This document shows positions 1 through 10,889 of a stretch of 64,000 nt of DNA, piece after piece. Source of the stretch: Microterricola viridarii (GTDB lineage Bacteria > Actinomycetota > Actinomycetes > Actinomycetales > Microbacteriaceae); the NCBI RefSeq assembly GCF_001542775.1, contig NZ_CP014145.1:1550001-1614000 (forward strand), read 5' to 3'. Position 1 is the stretch's first letter; the number at the start of each line of letters is the position of its first letter. The translations under genes and the position numbers were made by a program. A model generated the notes under the pieces. That model searched no databases. It saw only the letters and a program-made list of their open reading frames with translations, and had not been told where the DNA came from.

Positions 1-49
1 GCCGACAGAGCCGAGCGCGCCGAGCGCCGCGCACTCGGCGCTCACTCCC

Positions 50-1276
50 GTGTTCGTGGCGATGCAGTTCAGCCTGCACGCCCTGATGATCGGCCTCACC
101 GCCTTCGTCGCCGTGCGCGCCATGCTCGGTACCTGGCCGATGCCCCGGCTGGTCATCGGCCTCTGCGTGCTGCTTCTCGTGGTCTACGCGCTCGGACTGT
201 TCTTCGCCCGGCACGCGATGCCGCGCTGGGTGCAGGCCGTCTGGTTCCTCGCGCTCGTGCTGGTCTGGCTCGCCCTGACACTGCTCGCCTCAGAGGCGGC
301 CTACATCGTCTTCGCCCTCTTCTTCATCGCGCTGCACCTGTTCCCGCCGCGCTGGAGCGTGCCCATCGTCGTGGTGACCACGCTGATGTCAATCGTTGCG
401 CTCGGCATGGACCTCGGCTGGAGCCCCACCATCTTCATCGGCCCGATCATCGGGGCTGCCGCGGCGGTCGTGCTCGGCCTGGCCTACCGGGCGCTCTACC
501 GCGAGTCGGCGGAGCGCAAGCTGCTCATCGACGACCTGCTGGCGACCAGGGAGCGCCTGGCGTCGACGGCGCGCGAGGCGGGCACGCTGGCCGAGCGGCA
601 GCGCCTGGCCGGCGACATCCACGACACCGTCGCCCAGGGACTCTCCAGCATCCAGCTTCTGCTGCACGCCGCCGAGCGCGGCATCACCGACCCGACGGCA
701 CTGGAGCGCGTGCAACAGGCGCGACGCACCGCCGCCGACGGGCTCACCGAGACCCGCCGGTTCATCCGCGAGCTACGCGCCCCCGCCCTCGACGAGCAGT
801 CGCTACCGGCCGCCCTGTCGCGCCTCGCCGCCTCGATCAGTGCGCAGTCGGCATCCACCCGGCCGGACGCCCCGACCACGGTCACGTTCCACCTCAGCGG
901 GGAACCGCGCGAACTGCCCATGGCGCAGGAGACGACGCTGCTGCGCATCGCGCAGGGCTCGCTGGCCAATGTGCTGCAACACTCCGAGTCCCGGCGCGCG
1001 GCTGTGACGCTGAGCTTCATGAGCGATGAGGTCACCCTCGACATCGTCGACGACGGAGTCGGCTTCGAGCCGGATGCCGCCCGCAGCGCTGAGCACCGGG
1101 GCGAGTCCTTCGGGCTGGCGACCATCCGGCAACGGGTGGAGCGGCTCGGCGGCCTGCTCAGCGTCGAGACGGCGCCGGGTTCCGGCACCGCCATCGCCGT
1201 CTCGCTGCCGCTGGAGGCGGCACCGCCCATTTCAGTCCCGCCATCTGCCCCGTCAACCCTGGAGGTCACCCTGTGA
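50..1276 (+). CDS. Two-component sensor histidine kinase (NarL/DesK type), 5' end uncertain
   Basis: Membrane sensor kinase that should phosphorylate the response regulator encoded immediately downstream. Five or six hydrophobic segments fill residues about 5-147. A HisKA_3 dimerisation region follows, with the phospho-acceptor H191 in DIHDTVAQGL, then a HATPase_c domain with a DDGVGF motif and a GLATIRQR segment. The GTG at 50 is the first start in the window, but the frame is open to the left edge, so the true start may lie outside. The stop overlaps the next gene's GTG by 4 bases (GTGA), indicating translational coupling. The signal sensed cannot be read from sequence. Confidence 0.9.
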   Translation: MFVAMQFSLHALMIGLTAFVAVRAMLGTWPMPRLVIGLCVLLLVVYALGLFFARHAMPRWVQAVWFLALVLVWLALTLLASEAAYIVFALFFIALHLFPPRWSVPIVVVTTLMSIVALGMDLGWSPTIFIGPIIGAAAAVVLGLAYRALYRESAERKLLIDDLLATRERLASTAREAGTLAERQRLAGDIHDTVAQGLSSIQLLLHAAERGITDPTALERVQQARRTAADGLTETRRFIRELRAPALDEQSLPAALSRLAASISAQSASTRPDAPTTVTFHLSGEPRELPMAQETTLLRIAQGSLANVLQHSESRRAAVTLSFMSDEVTLDIVDDGVGFEPDAARSAEHRGESFGLATIRQRVERLGGLLSVETAPGSGTAIAVSLPLEAAPPISVPPSAPSTLEVTL

Positions 1277-1917
1277 TCAGGATGCTGCTGGCCGACGACC
1301 ACCCCGTCGTGCGCGCCGGGCTCAAGGCGCTGTTCTCCTCCGAGGCCGACATCGCGGTGCTCGCAGAGGCGGCGACGGCCGAACGCGCCGTCGAGCTGTG
1401 CGCGCGGCAGGAGTTCGACGTCGTGCTGATGGACCTGCAGTTCGGCTCCTCCGGCGCCGCCAGCAGCATGCAGGGCGCCGATGCCACCCGGGAGATCCGG
1501 GCCGCGGCCGGCGCGGCGCGGGTGCTCGTCCTCACCAACTACGACACCGACGCCGACATCCTCGGCGCCGTGGAGGCCGGCGCCAGCGGCTACCTACTGA
1601 AGGACGCCCCGCCGGCCGAACTGATCGCCGCCGTGCGGGCCGCAGCAGCCGGAGAGAGCGCCATCTCCCCCGCGATCGAGCTGCTGCTGCAGAGCAGGGC
1701 GGATGCCGCCGGCTCCCCGCTCACGCTGCGCGAGGCGGAGGTGCTCGGCCTGGTCGCCGAGGGCCAGAGCAACCGCGAGATCGGCAAGCGGCTCTTCCTC
1801 AGCGAGGCGACGGTCAAGTCGCACCTGGTGCACATCTTCACCAAGCTGGGCGTTTCCTCGCGCACCGCGGCCGTCGCCACGGCGCAGGCGTCCGGGGCGA
1901 TCCGCAGCCGGCCATGA
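1273..1917 (+). CDS. Response regulator, NarL/LuxR family
   Basis: Cytoplasmic DNA-binding partner of the upstream kinase, 214 aa. The receiver domain has the acidic pair DD near residue 8, the phospho-acceptor D54 (VVLMDLQ) and the conserved lysine in YLLKD near 108. A LuxR-type helix-turn-helix occupies about 150-205 (LTLREAEVL, then SNREIGKRLFLSEATVKSH). It starts on a GTG overlapping the kinase stop and its own stop overlaps the hydrolase ATG (ATGA), so the three genes form one tight operon. Target genes are unknown and may lie left of the window. Confidence 0.92.
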   Translation: MIRMLLADDHPVVRAGLKALFSSEADIAVLAEAATAERAVELCARQEFDVVLMDLQFGSSGAASSMQGADATREIRAAAGAARVLVLTNYDTDADILGAVEAGASGYLLKDAPPAELIAAVRAAAAGESAISPAIELLLQSRADAAGSPLTLREAEVLGLVAEGQSNREIGKRLFLSEATVKSHLVHIFTKLGVSSRTAAVATAQASGAIRSRP

Positions 1918-2675
1918 ACGCCGACCCGGTGCTCCCGGTGCTGCTGGTGCACGGCATCCGCACCTCCGCGAGCATGTGGCGCGGCCAGCTGGAAGCCCTC
2001 GGGGCAGCCGGGCGGCCGGCGCTGGCCGTCGACCTGCCCGGGCACGGCACGCGCATCGGCGAACCGTTCACGGTCGCCGGCGCGATTGCGGCGATCGACG
2101 ACGGCGTGCGTCGGCTCGGCGGGCGGGTGCTGTTGGTGGGGTTGTCGCTCGGCGGCTACTTCTCGATCGAGTACGCGGCGCGGCATCCGCAGAACGTGGC
2201 CGGCCTGATCGCCGCCAGCTGCTCGACGCTGCCGCGCGGCGTCGGCCTCGCCGGCTACCGGGGGCTGGCCGCCGCGATCAGGCGGCTGCCGGACAAGGGC
2301 CTCGCGTTGAACAACACGATGGCGCGCCTGGCCGTCGGCCGCCAGGCATCCGTCGACCTCGGCGCCGGCGGCATCGCGCTGGACGTGATGGATGCCGCCC
2401 TGCGCGCGGCGGGCAGCTTGGACCCTCTGGCGGGCCTCCGCTCCTACCCCGGCCGGGTGTGGATCGTGAACGGCGCCCTGGACCATTTCCGGTTGGACGA
2501 GGCGCGCTTCCTGCGCGCGAACCCGCGCACCGAGCGTGTGCTGATCCTCGGCGCGACGCACCTGGTCAGCCTGGTGCGGCCGCGCGAATTCACCGAGATC
2601 GTGAGCCGAGTTGCTGCAGAGTTGGACGGCGAATTGGACGACGAGACCCGTTTGGTTGGAGACTCGGCCGAATAG
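1914..2675 (+). CDS. Alpha/beta hydrolase
   Basis: Predicted esterase- or lipase-like alpha/beta hydrolase of 253 aa. Visible motifs are an oxyanion HG dipeptide (LLVHGIRTS), a nucleophile elbow GLSLGG carrying the serine, a C-terminal aspartate in NGALDHFR and a histidine in GATHLV. No signal peptide is apparent, so it is probably cytoplasmic. The ATG overlaps the response-regulator stop by 4 bases, so it belongs to the two-component operon; whether it is functionally related to signalling is unknown. The stop codon lies inside the rpsT promoter spacer. Confidence 0.85.
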   Translation: MNADPVLPVLLVHGIRTSASMWRGQLEALGAAGRPALAVDLPGHGTRIGEPFTVAGAIAAIDDGVRRLGGRVLLVGLSLGGYFSIEYAARHPQNVAGLIAASCSTLPRGVGLAGYRGLAAAIRRLPDKGLALNNTMARLAVGRQASVDLGAGGIALDVMDAALRAAGSLDPLAGLRSYPGRVWIVNGALDHFRLDEARFLRANPRTERVLILGATHLVSLVRPREFTEIVSRVAAELDGELDDETRLVGDSAE

Positions 2676-2685
2676 CTGGTAAAGT
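2656..2685 (+). promoter_or_regulatory. Predicted rpsT promoter
   Basis: TTGGAG at 2656-2661 and TAAAGT at 2680-2685 are 18 bp apart, a housekeeping-sigma arrangement. It overlaps the end of the hydrolase gene and leaves a leader of roughly 100 nt before the rpsT start. Confidence 0.55.
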
Positions 2686-2796
2686 TGCCTGTTGGCTTCC
2701 GTGTGTATCCCACCACTTCACACGATTGCCGCGAGACGCCCCTCTACCGTCAAGCGGCACAATCCGAATACACATCTAAGCAAGGACGTACTGAAC

Positions 2797-3057
2797 GTGG
2801 CAAACATCAAGTCGCAGATCAAGCGCATCGGCACCAACAAGAAGGCCCAGGAGCGCAACAAGGCTGTCAAGAGCCAGGTCAAGACCGCTATCCGCGCGAC
2901 CCGCACCGCGATCGCCGGCGGCGACAAGGCTGTTGCCGAGTCGGCTCTGCGTACCGCAGGCAAGACGCTCGACAAGGCCGTAAGCAAGGGTGTTCTGCAC
3001 AAGAACCAGGCTGCGAACCGCAAGTCGGCTATCGCCAAGCAGGTTGCAGCTCTCTAA
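2797..3057 (+). CDS. rpsT: 30S ribosomal protein S20
   Basis: Small primary 16S rRNA-binding protein of the 30S subunit. From the GTG at 2797 the product is 86 aa, the usual S20 length, and starts [16 protein letters not shown]; it is lysine- and alanine-rich as expected. An upstream in-frame ATG at 2692 would add a non-homologous 35-residue leader, whereas AAGGA at 2782-2786 is well placed for the GTG. Convergent with holA and followed by a strong terminator. Codon use is noticeably less GC-rich at third positions (GCT, GTT) than in neighbours, typical of a highly expressed gene. Confidence 0.96.
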   Translation: MANIKSQIKRIGTNKKAQERNKAVKSQVKTAIRATRTAIAGGDKAVAESALRTAGKTLDKAVSKGVLHKNQAANRKSAIAKQVAAL

Positions 3058-3077
3058 GCTTCAGACGCTGTTTCAGG

Positions 3078-3106
3078 AAGGGCCCCGTCTTCGGACGGGG
3101 CCCTTT
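3078..3106 (+). terminator. Rho-independent terminator of rpsT
   Basis: Perfect 12-bp stem (AAGGGCCCCGTC with its complement) closed by a TTCG tetraloop, ending in a short T run, 20 bases after the rpsT stop. Confidence 0.85.
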
Positions 3107-3154
3107 CTGCGCTTCGGCTCGTTGATCCGCCGCCGCCCGCGGCATCCGAGCACG

Positions 3155-3222
3155 TCGCGGCCCTCGAAATGTCTCGCGGCCCTCGTTATACCGGGGGCCG
3201 CGAGATTTTTCGAGGGCCGCGA
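3155..3222. repeat. Long palindrome between convergent rpsT and holA
   Basis: Outer arms of 15 bp (3155-3169 and 3208-3222, perfect), then a 2-base mismatch, then inner arms of about 14 bp (3172-3185 and 3192-3205, one G-U), with a 6-base loop. The arms contain the motif CGCGGCCCTCG twice. Likely a bidirectional terminator or a palindromic repeat element. Confidence 0.75.
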
Positions 3223-3245
3223 GCCGTGCGGGAGTTCGCGCGGGG

Positions 3246-4259
3246 CTAGTGGCGACCGCGGGCGGCGATGACGCCGATCAGGCGTTCGATCGCGTAGACG
3301 GGGTCACGCGATGCACCCTTGACGCCGGCGTCGGCCTCGGCGAGGGCCTCGATGGCGCGGGCCAGGCCGTCCTCGTTCCAGCCGGCCAGGTCTTTGCGGG
3401 CGCGCTCCAGCATCCACGGCGCCATGCCAAGCTCGGCGGCGCTGGCACGGTTGCCGGAGACCTTCGCCATCGTGCGCACCTTCATGGCGAAGGCGGCGAC
3501 GATCGGAACCGGGTCGGCCCCGGAATCGAGGGCGTGGCGCAACGAGACGAGCGCCTCGCCGCGGCGGCCTGCGAGGGCGGCATCCGCGACCTTGAAGGCA
3601 TTGCTCTCGACGCGCCCACCGTAGTAACGCTCGACGGTGGACTCGTTGATTTCGTTCGAGGTGTCGTCCATCAGCTGCTGACAGGCGGATGCCAGCTCGG
3701 CGAGGTCGTCGCTGAACGCACCGACCAGGGCGCGCAAAGCGCCTGGCGTGATCCGGCGCGATCCGGCCTTGAACTCGGCGACTGCGAAGTCGTACTTCTC
3801 CGCATCCTTCTTGAGCTCTGCGCAGACCACCTCGACGCCGCCGCCGAGTCCGCCGCGCAGGGCGTCGAGCAGCTTCTTGCCGCGCACGCCGCCGTTGTGG
3901 CGAAGCACCAGGTAGGTGTTCTCGGCCGGGTCCTCGAGGTAGGCCAGCGTCTCGGTGATGAACGCGTCGGTGCACTTCTCGACGGAGTTGACCCGGATGA
4001 AGCGCGGCTCCATGAACAGCGAGGGGCTGGCGACGGTGAGCAGCTCCCCCGCGGCGTAGCTGTCTGCATCCAGGTCGACGACCTCGATGCTCGGGTCCTC
4101 GCCCTTCAGGAAGTCGCGGAGTCGGCGGATCGCGCGGTCGGCGAGGAAGCCCTCCGTGCCGGAGACCAGCACAACCGGGGCGGGTCGAACCTGGTTCCAC
4201 GCGAGCTGCGGAATGGCCACGGAACTCTTGCCTCGTGCCGGTGTCGTGCGAGTAGCCAC
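3246..4259 (-). CDS. holA: DNA polymerase III subunit delta
   Basis: Clamp-loader subunit that opens the beta sliding clamp. The 337-aa product contains PVVLVSGTEGFLADRAIRRL at the N-terminus and a family-typical C-terminal region (RHALDSGADPVPIVAAFAMKVRTM). I chose the GTG at 4259 because GGGAGG sits just upstream; the ATG at 4277 would place that ribosome-binding site inside the gene. It lies downstream of comEC on the same strand, 27 bases away. This comEA-comEC-holA order is common in bacteria. Confidence 0.92.
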   Translation of the reverse strand: MATRTTPARGKSSVAIPQLAWNQVRPAPVVLVSGTEGFLADRAIRRLRDFLKGEDPSIEVVDLDADSYAAGELLTVASPSLFMEPRFIRVNSVEKCTDAFITETLAYLEDPAENTYLVLRHNGGVRGKKLLDALRGGLGGGVEVVCAELKKDAEKYDFAVAEFKAGSRRITPGALRALVGAFSDDLAELASACQQLMDDTSNEINESTVERYYGGRVESNAFKVADAALAGRRGEALVSLRHALDSGADPVPIVAAFAMKVRTMAKVSGNRASAAELGMAPWMLERARKDLAGWNEDGLARAIEALAEADAGVKGASRDPVYAIERLIGVIAARGRH

Positions 4260-4286
4260 GCGCCTCCCTCTCTTCAAAGTTCAAGG

Positions 4287-6650
4287 TTAGTCGCCGCGGC
4301 GCTCCGTCCACACCCGCAGCGCCGCGTCGTGCTCGGCCGGGCGCGGCGACACCAGAACGAGGCCGTGCAGATCGCTGCGGAACGCCCGCGTGCCGCTCGC
4401 TTTCAGCGTGGCCAACAGCGACGAGGTCGGGTGCCCGTAGCCGTTGTCCGCGCCCACCCCGATCAGCCCGAGCGGAGCGGCCAGACTCCGGTAGAGCTCC
4501 GCGCTCTGGTCTGATGAGCCGTGGTGGGCGACCTTCAGGACGTCCACCCGCCCGAGCGGTTCCATGCCCTGCAGCGCCGCTTCGGATTCAGCGCCAAGGT
4601 CGGCGAGGAACAACGAACGGATGCCGCCGCCCTCGACAAGCAGAACGACACTGCCCGGGTTGCCGGTGCTGAGCGGGCCGTCATGCGTCGCCGGCCAGAG
4701 CACCCGCCAGCGCAGGGTGCCCAGCACGCCCTGCTGCCCGCGCGCGGCCACCTGCACGGGAACTCCTGCTTGACGGAGCGGGTCGAGTAGCCGGTCGTCC
4801 CGCGGGCCGCTGGGTACCCCGACGAGCGCGATGCCGACCATCCCGCGGATCGCGGCGAGGCCGCCGATGTGGTCGAGGTCGTAGTGGGTGAGCACGAGCA
4901 GATCGATGCGCTCGACGCCGAGGGTATCGAGGCAGGCGCGCAGCGGGGCAGGCTCTGGCCCGGTGTCGATCAGCGCGGTCTGGCCTCCATCGCGAATCAG
5001 CACCGCATCACCCTGGCCGACGTCGCAGAGCGCGATCTGCCAATCGGCCGGCCGGCTCCAGCCGCGGACGACGCCGGTGCCGAGCAGCGCCCCGCCGTAC
5101 CCGCCGACGAGCACGATGAGGGCGACGCCGGCAAGCATCACCGGCACGGTGCGCGGTTTGCGGCGCCCAGCTCCGCGCAGCAGCAGCCAGAGCGCGAGCC
5201 CGCTCGCGCCGGCCAGCAGCAGCGCGCCGAGCAGGCCGTCGAGCCAGGGTGCGCGGGCACCCGGGAGCCCGGCGACGGTGTGCGCGACGGCCGCAATCCA
5301 GGCCGCGGGCAGCCAGGCGAGCTGGATGACGGCGAATCCGAGCGAGGGCAGCCAGGGCAGAAGCAGACAACCGATCAGGCCGAGCAGGGTGGCCGCGGGT
5401 GCGGCGGGCCCGGCCAGCAGGTTGGCAGGAACGCCCAGCAACGGCACGGACGGCGCCAGCAGGATGAGCACGGGCTGGCAGGCCAGCTGCGCGGCGAGCG
5501 GCAGCGCGAGGGCCAGCGCGAGGGGTCGCGGCATCCAGCGGCCCAGTGCAGAGGCCAGGGGCGCGGTCAGCAGCAGCAGCCCGGCCGTGGCCAGAGCGGA
5601 GAGCGCGAAGCCGTAACTGGAGGCCAGCCATGGGTCGAGCGCCAGCAGCACGAGCGTCGCCAGCCCGAGCGCGGGCACGCCGCCGCCCGGCCGGCCAGAT
5701 GCCATCCCGAGCAGCACGATGAGCGCCATCAGCCCGGCGCGCAGCACGCTCGGCTCCGGGGTGACGAGCACGGTGAAAGCGAGCAGCACCAGCAATGCGA
5801 CGGCGATGCGCACCCCTCGACGCAGGCGCAGCCCGGCGCCGAGCAGCATCACAGCGGCGACCACGATGGCGCAGTTCGCGCCGGAGACGGCCGTCAGGTG
5901 GCTGAGCGAGCTGGCCTTCATCGCCTGGTCCAGCCCGTCGCCGACCGCGCTGGTGTCGCCGAGGGCGAGACCCGGCAGGAGGGCGCCACCCTCCCCCGGC
6001 AGGCGGGCCGCCGCCGCCCGGAACTCGGCGCGTAACTCGGCCGCCCACGCCAGGTACCAGGGCGGCGCCGAGTCGACGGCGAGCGGCCCGGTTCCGTAGG
6101 CACGGAAGGCGTCGGGCTCGCCGGGAGCGTTCGGCACGAGGCGCGCCGTGAACGACACCCGCGTGCCGATGTCGAGGGGAACCACTCCGGCCGGGAGCTC
6201 CACGAACGCCCGCATCGGCACGGCAAGCCGAACAACGGGGCCCGCCCGGCTGTTCTGCGCGGACTCGACCCGCAGGGCGAAGCGCACCCGATCGGAGTTC
6301 CCGAAGCCGAAGGCGAAGCTCTGCGCCTGCGGCATGGAGAGGATCATCCCGCTGAGCGTGACCGGCCGGCCGTCCTCGGCGGCAGCGCGCAGCATCTCCG
6401 GCTGGCGTTGCGGACCCTGCACGGCGGCGGTCGTGCTCACCAGCGCCGCCGCGCTCAGGCAGAGGGAGAGAAGCGGCAGCCAGCCGGCGAGCGGATGCCG
6501 GCCCTCCCGGCGAGCCAGCACGATCGCCGCCCCGAGCGCCAGCACCGCCGCAGCCCACAGCACAGGCGCAAAGGGCCAGCCGGGCAGCCAGATCGCCAGC
6601 AGGGCGGCGGCCCACGCAGTCACGGCGGGCAGCAGCGCCCGCGCCTTCAC
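4287..6650 (-). CDS. comEC: ComEC/Rec2 family DNA-uptake channel with metallo-beta-lactamase domain
   Basis: Polytopic inner-membrane protein of 787 aa that, in competent bacteria, carries single-stranded DNA across the membrane. The N-terminal part is hydrophobic with a DUF4131-like section, followed by the competence domain with LSHLTAVSGANCAIV (near residue 250) and many membrane segments. The C-terminal metallo-beta-lactamase-like domain has HYDLDH near residue 590 and AHHGSSD further on, so the metal-site residues look intact. The GTG start overlaps the comEA stop by 4 bases. No other competence genes are in the window, so natural transformation cannot be claimed. Confidence 0.92.
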   Translation of the reverse strand: MKARALLPAVTAWAAALLAIWLPGWPFAPVLWAAAVLALGAAIVLARREGRHPLAGWLPLLSLCLSAAALVSTTAAVQGPQRQPEMLRAAAEDGRPVTLSGMILSMPQAQSFAFGFGNSDRVRFALRVESAQNSRAGPVVRLAVPMRAFVELPAGVVPLDIGTRVSFTARLVPNAPGEPDAFRAYGTGPLAVDSAPPWYLAWAAELRAEFRAAAARLPGEGGALLPGLALGDTSAVGDGLDQAMKASSLSHLTAVSGANCAIVVAAVMLLGAGLRLRRGVRIAVALLVLLAFTVLVTPEPSVLRAGLMALIVLLGMASGRPGGGVPALGLATLVLLALDPWLASSYGFALSALATAGLLLLTAPLASALGRWMPRPLALALALPLAAQLACQPVLILLAPSVPLLGVPANLLAGPAAPAATLLGLIGCLLLPWLPSLGFAVIQLAWLPAAWIAAVAHTVAGLPGARAPWLDGLLGALLLAGASGLALWLLLRGAGRRKPRTVPVMLAGVALIVLVGGYGGALLGTGVVRGWSRPADWQIALCDVGQGDAVLIRDGGQTALIDTGPEPAPLRACLDTLGVERIDLLVLTHYDLDHIGGLAAIRGMVGIALVGVPSGPRDDRLLDPLRQAGVPVQVAARGQQGVLGTLRWRVLWPATHDGPLSTGNPGSVVLLVEGGGIRSLFLADLGAESEAALQGMEPLGRVDVLKVAHHGSSDQSAELYRSLAAPLGLIGVGADNGYGHPTSSLLATLKASGTRAFRSDLHGLVLVSPRPAEHDAALRVWTERRGD

Positions 6651-7348
6651 ACGGTCACCAGGTCTTTCAGGCCGTCAAAGGTCTTCGCCCCGATTCCGGT
6701 GACGCTGCGCAGGTCATCCACCGCGCCGAACCCTCCATTCGCCTCGCGCCAGTCGAGGATGCGTTGGGCGAGTGCCGGCCCGATCCGGGGCAGCGTCTCG
6801 AGCTCCGCCTGCGTCGCCGTGTTGAGGTTGATGAGCGGCAGCACACCGGAGCCCGCGCCCGCTGCACCGCCGGGCTGAGCCGCGACCGGCGGCGGTGCCT
6901 CGCCGAGGCGCGGCACGTGCAGCTGCTCGCCGTCGCTGAGCGCACGCGCCAGGTTCACCCCAGCGGGGTCGGCGTCATCGGCGAAACCGCCGGCCGCGGC
7001 GATGACGTCGACGACGCGGGAGCCGGCCGCCACCCGGTAGAGGCCGGCATCCGCCACCGCACCCCAGACGTGCACGTAGAGCGGCGCCTCGGCAACCTCC
7101 CCTCCGCCCGACGCACCGGGCTGTGGGGAAGCGCCGGGGTTAGAGGAAGTGCCGGGGCCGGGGCCGCCGACGGAGATCGTCTCCTCCGTTCCGGCGGACC
7201 CGAACGCGGACACCAACACGGCCGCCACGAGCGCGATGAGGAACAGCACGATGGCGGCGCCGACGCCCAGGCGGGCGCGTGCGGACGGCGCCCGGGCCGA
7301 CCGCACCAGCTCGGCGGGCGGCGCCAGTTCGCCGGGCGGAGACTCCAT
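6647..7348 (-). CDS. comEA: ComEA family helix-hairpin-helix DNA-binding protein
   Basis: Membrane-anchored DNA receptor that hands DNA to ComEC. The 233-aa product has one membrane segment at about 27-50, a low-complexity Gly/Pro/Ser linker, an SLBB-like domain at about 90-150 (YVHVWGAVADAGLYRVAAGS) and a C-terminal helix-hairpin-helix pair at about 172-232 (INLNTATQAELETLPRIGP, then SVTGIGAKTFDGL). It shares a 4-base overlap with comEC. TAGGCT six bases before the ATG suggests a leaderless transcript. Confidence 0.92.
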   Translation of the reverse strand: MESPPGELAPPAELVRSARAPSARARLGVGAAIVLFLIALVAAVLVSAFGSAGTEETISVGGPGPGTSSNPGASPQPGASGGGEVAEAPLYVHVWGAVADAGLYRVAAGSRVVDVIAAAGGFADDADPAGVNLARALSDGEQLHVPRLGEAPPPVAAQPGGAAGAGSGVLPLINLNTATQAELETLPRIGPALAQRILDWREANGGFGAVDDLRSVTGIGAKTFDGLKDLVTV

Positions 7349-7402
7349 ATGGGCAGCCTAGGAACCCGCTGGCCGGTCGGAGCGGCCAGCCACCGCACTG
7401 TG
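7349..7402. other. Short gap between comEA and the leuS terminator
   Basis: Holds only the comEA -10 region; no gene seen. Confidence 0.6.
7355..7360 (-). promoter_or_regulatory. Candidate -10 element for leaderless comEA transcript
   Basis: TAGGCT lies exactly 6 bases before the comEA ATG and no ribosome-binding site is visible. The same arrangement recurs at other genes in this window. Confidence 0.45.
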
Positions 7403-7445
7403 GAAAACAACGGCGCCTCCCCCGCGTGTGCAGGAGAGGCGCCGT
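7403..7445 (-). terminator. Terminator of leuS
   Basis: Perfect 10-bp stem (arms 7410-7419 and 7436-7445) followed on the minus strand by TTGTTTTCC, directly after the leuS stop codon. Confidence 0.75.
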
Positions 7446-7462
7446 GATGTTGCCGCGGGCTG

Positions 7463-10009
<2,547 letters not shown>

Positions 10010-10130
10010 TTGCGGATGCGGTGAGGGAGCGCCACGGCTCGGCGCTCGCGAGGCCAGAGCATCGCGAATCCCAAAGCTCTAGCGTACTCAATTGCCGGGC
10101 CCGCCTCGAATGGCGCGCTCGGCCCGCCGG

Positions 10131-10322
10131 TCACTCGGGTGTGAAGATGGATTCGATCGTTGTGTCGAAGTGCTCTGCGATCTTGAAGGCGAGGGCGAGG
10201 CTGGGCGCGTAGCGCCCCTTCTCGATGGAGATGATCGTCTGGCGGGAGACTCCGAGCAGTTTGCCGAGGTCATCCTGCGAGATCCCACGGGCCTGTCGCA
10301 GAGCCAGCAGCGAGTTCTTCAT
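10131..10322 (-). CDS. Small XRE-family transcriptional regulator
   Basis: 63-aa helix-turn-helix protein that is essentially only an HTH_3 domain (LRQARGISQDDLGKLLGVSRQTIISIEKG). Its ATG overlaps the stop of the upstream membrane-protein gene by 4 bases, so both are made from one transcript. This gene arrangement (small membrane protein plus minimal XRE repressor) suggests an autoregulated pair; the direct repeats flanking the operon promoter at 10739-10793 are the obvious candidate operators. Confidence 0.88.
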   Translation of the reverse strand: MKNSLLALRQARGISQDDLGKLLGVSRQTIISIEKGRYAPSLALAFKIAEHFDTTIESIFTPE

Positions 10323-10717
10323 GCGGCCTGATTGATGCCTCGGCGAAGGATCGCATACCGTGCCCAGAAGAGGCCGATGCTCACGCAGAGCAAGCCGTAC
10401 ACGAGCAGGGCGGTTTCGAACTGCGCAGTGAGGACGAGGTAGAGCCCGAACGCCGCGGCGATGACCAGCCCGTCGACAAAGGACCCCGCTCTGGCCTGGA
10501 TGGCAATCTGGTGCTCCACGCTGTCAGCGTCGGCGGCGCGGTTCCTTTTCTCGTTGTGCTTGCGAACCCCGAGGCCTCCGACAGCACCGCCGAACACGAT
10601 GATGGCGTAGAGGATTCTGGGGATCACCTCGTAGCCCGCGGGGAGAACATTGGCCAATGCCCAGACGGCGAGGAGCGCGCCCAGTGCCGCACCCACCAAC
10701 GTGAACCACGCGCGCAT
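10319..10717 (-). CDS. Small integral membrane protein paired with an XRE regulator
   Basis: 132-aa protein of unknown function with four predicted membrane helices: about 5-26, 34-50, 82-99 and 102-121. A charged cytoplasmic loop lies between the second and third (VRKHNEKRNRAADADSVEHQ). AAGGAG sits 4 bases before the ATG. First gene of a two-gene operon with the XRE regulator. It resembles uncharacterised membrane proteins that accompany XRE regulators; no enzymatic motif is visible. Confidence 0.75.
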   Translation of the reverse strand: MRAWFTLVGAALGALLAVWALANVLPAGYEVIPRILYAIIVFGGAVGGLGVRKHNEKRNRAADADSVEHQIAIQARAGSFVDGLVIAAAFGLYLVLTAQFETALLVYGLLCVSIGLFWARYAILRRGINQAA

Positions 10718-10738
10718 ATCACTCCTTGTGTAAATGAA

Positions 10739-10793
10739 CCTTTACATTGACCGTAGCGGCGGCCACCGCGACTGTCAAGGTGCCTTTACATTG
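10739..10793 (-). promoter_or_regulatory. Twin 11-bp direct repeats flanking the promoter (candidate XRE operators)
   Basis: CAATGTAAAGG (minus strand) occurs at 10783-10793, just upstream of the -35, and again at 10739-10749, just downstream of the -10, 44 bp apart. The downstream copy is also half of a dyad TGTAAA-N6-TTTACA at 10729-10746. Binding by the XRE protein is an inference. Confidence 0.55.
10750..10778 (-). promoter_or_regulatory. Promoter of the membrane protein/XRE operon
   Basis: On the minus strand, TTGACA (10773-10778) and TACGGT (10750-10755) are separated by exactly 17 bp, giving a near-consensus promoter about 33 bases upstream of the ATG. Confidence 0.75.
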
Positions 10794-10889
10794 TGGATGC
10801 GGCATCGCCCGCAGCGCGGGCACCACCGGCATGATGCAGACAAGACTCTTGATGAGGCCGGGTCGCACTGGATCTGCCGAGAGACGCGC

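Noticed and set aside
10131..10717. Toxin-antitoxin module (XRE antitoxin with membrane toxin)
   Set aside because: The four-helix protein is larger than known membrane toxins and the XRE gene is second, so the evidence is too weak to claim it.
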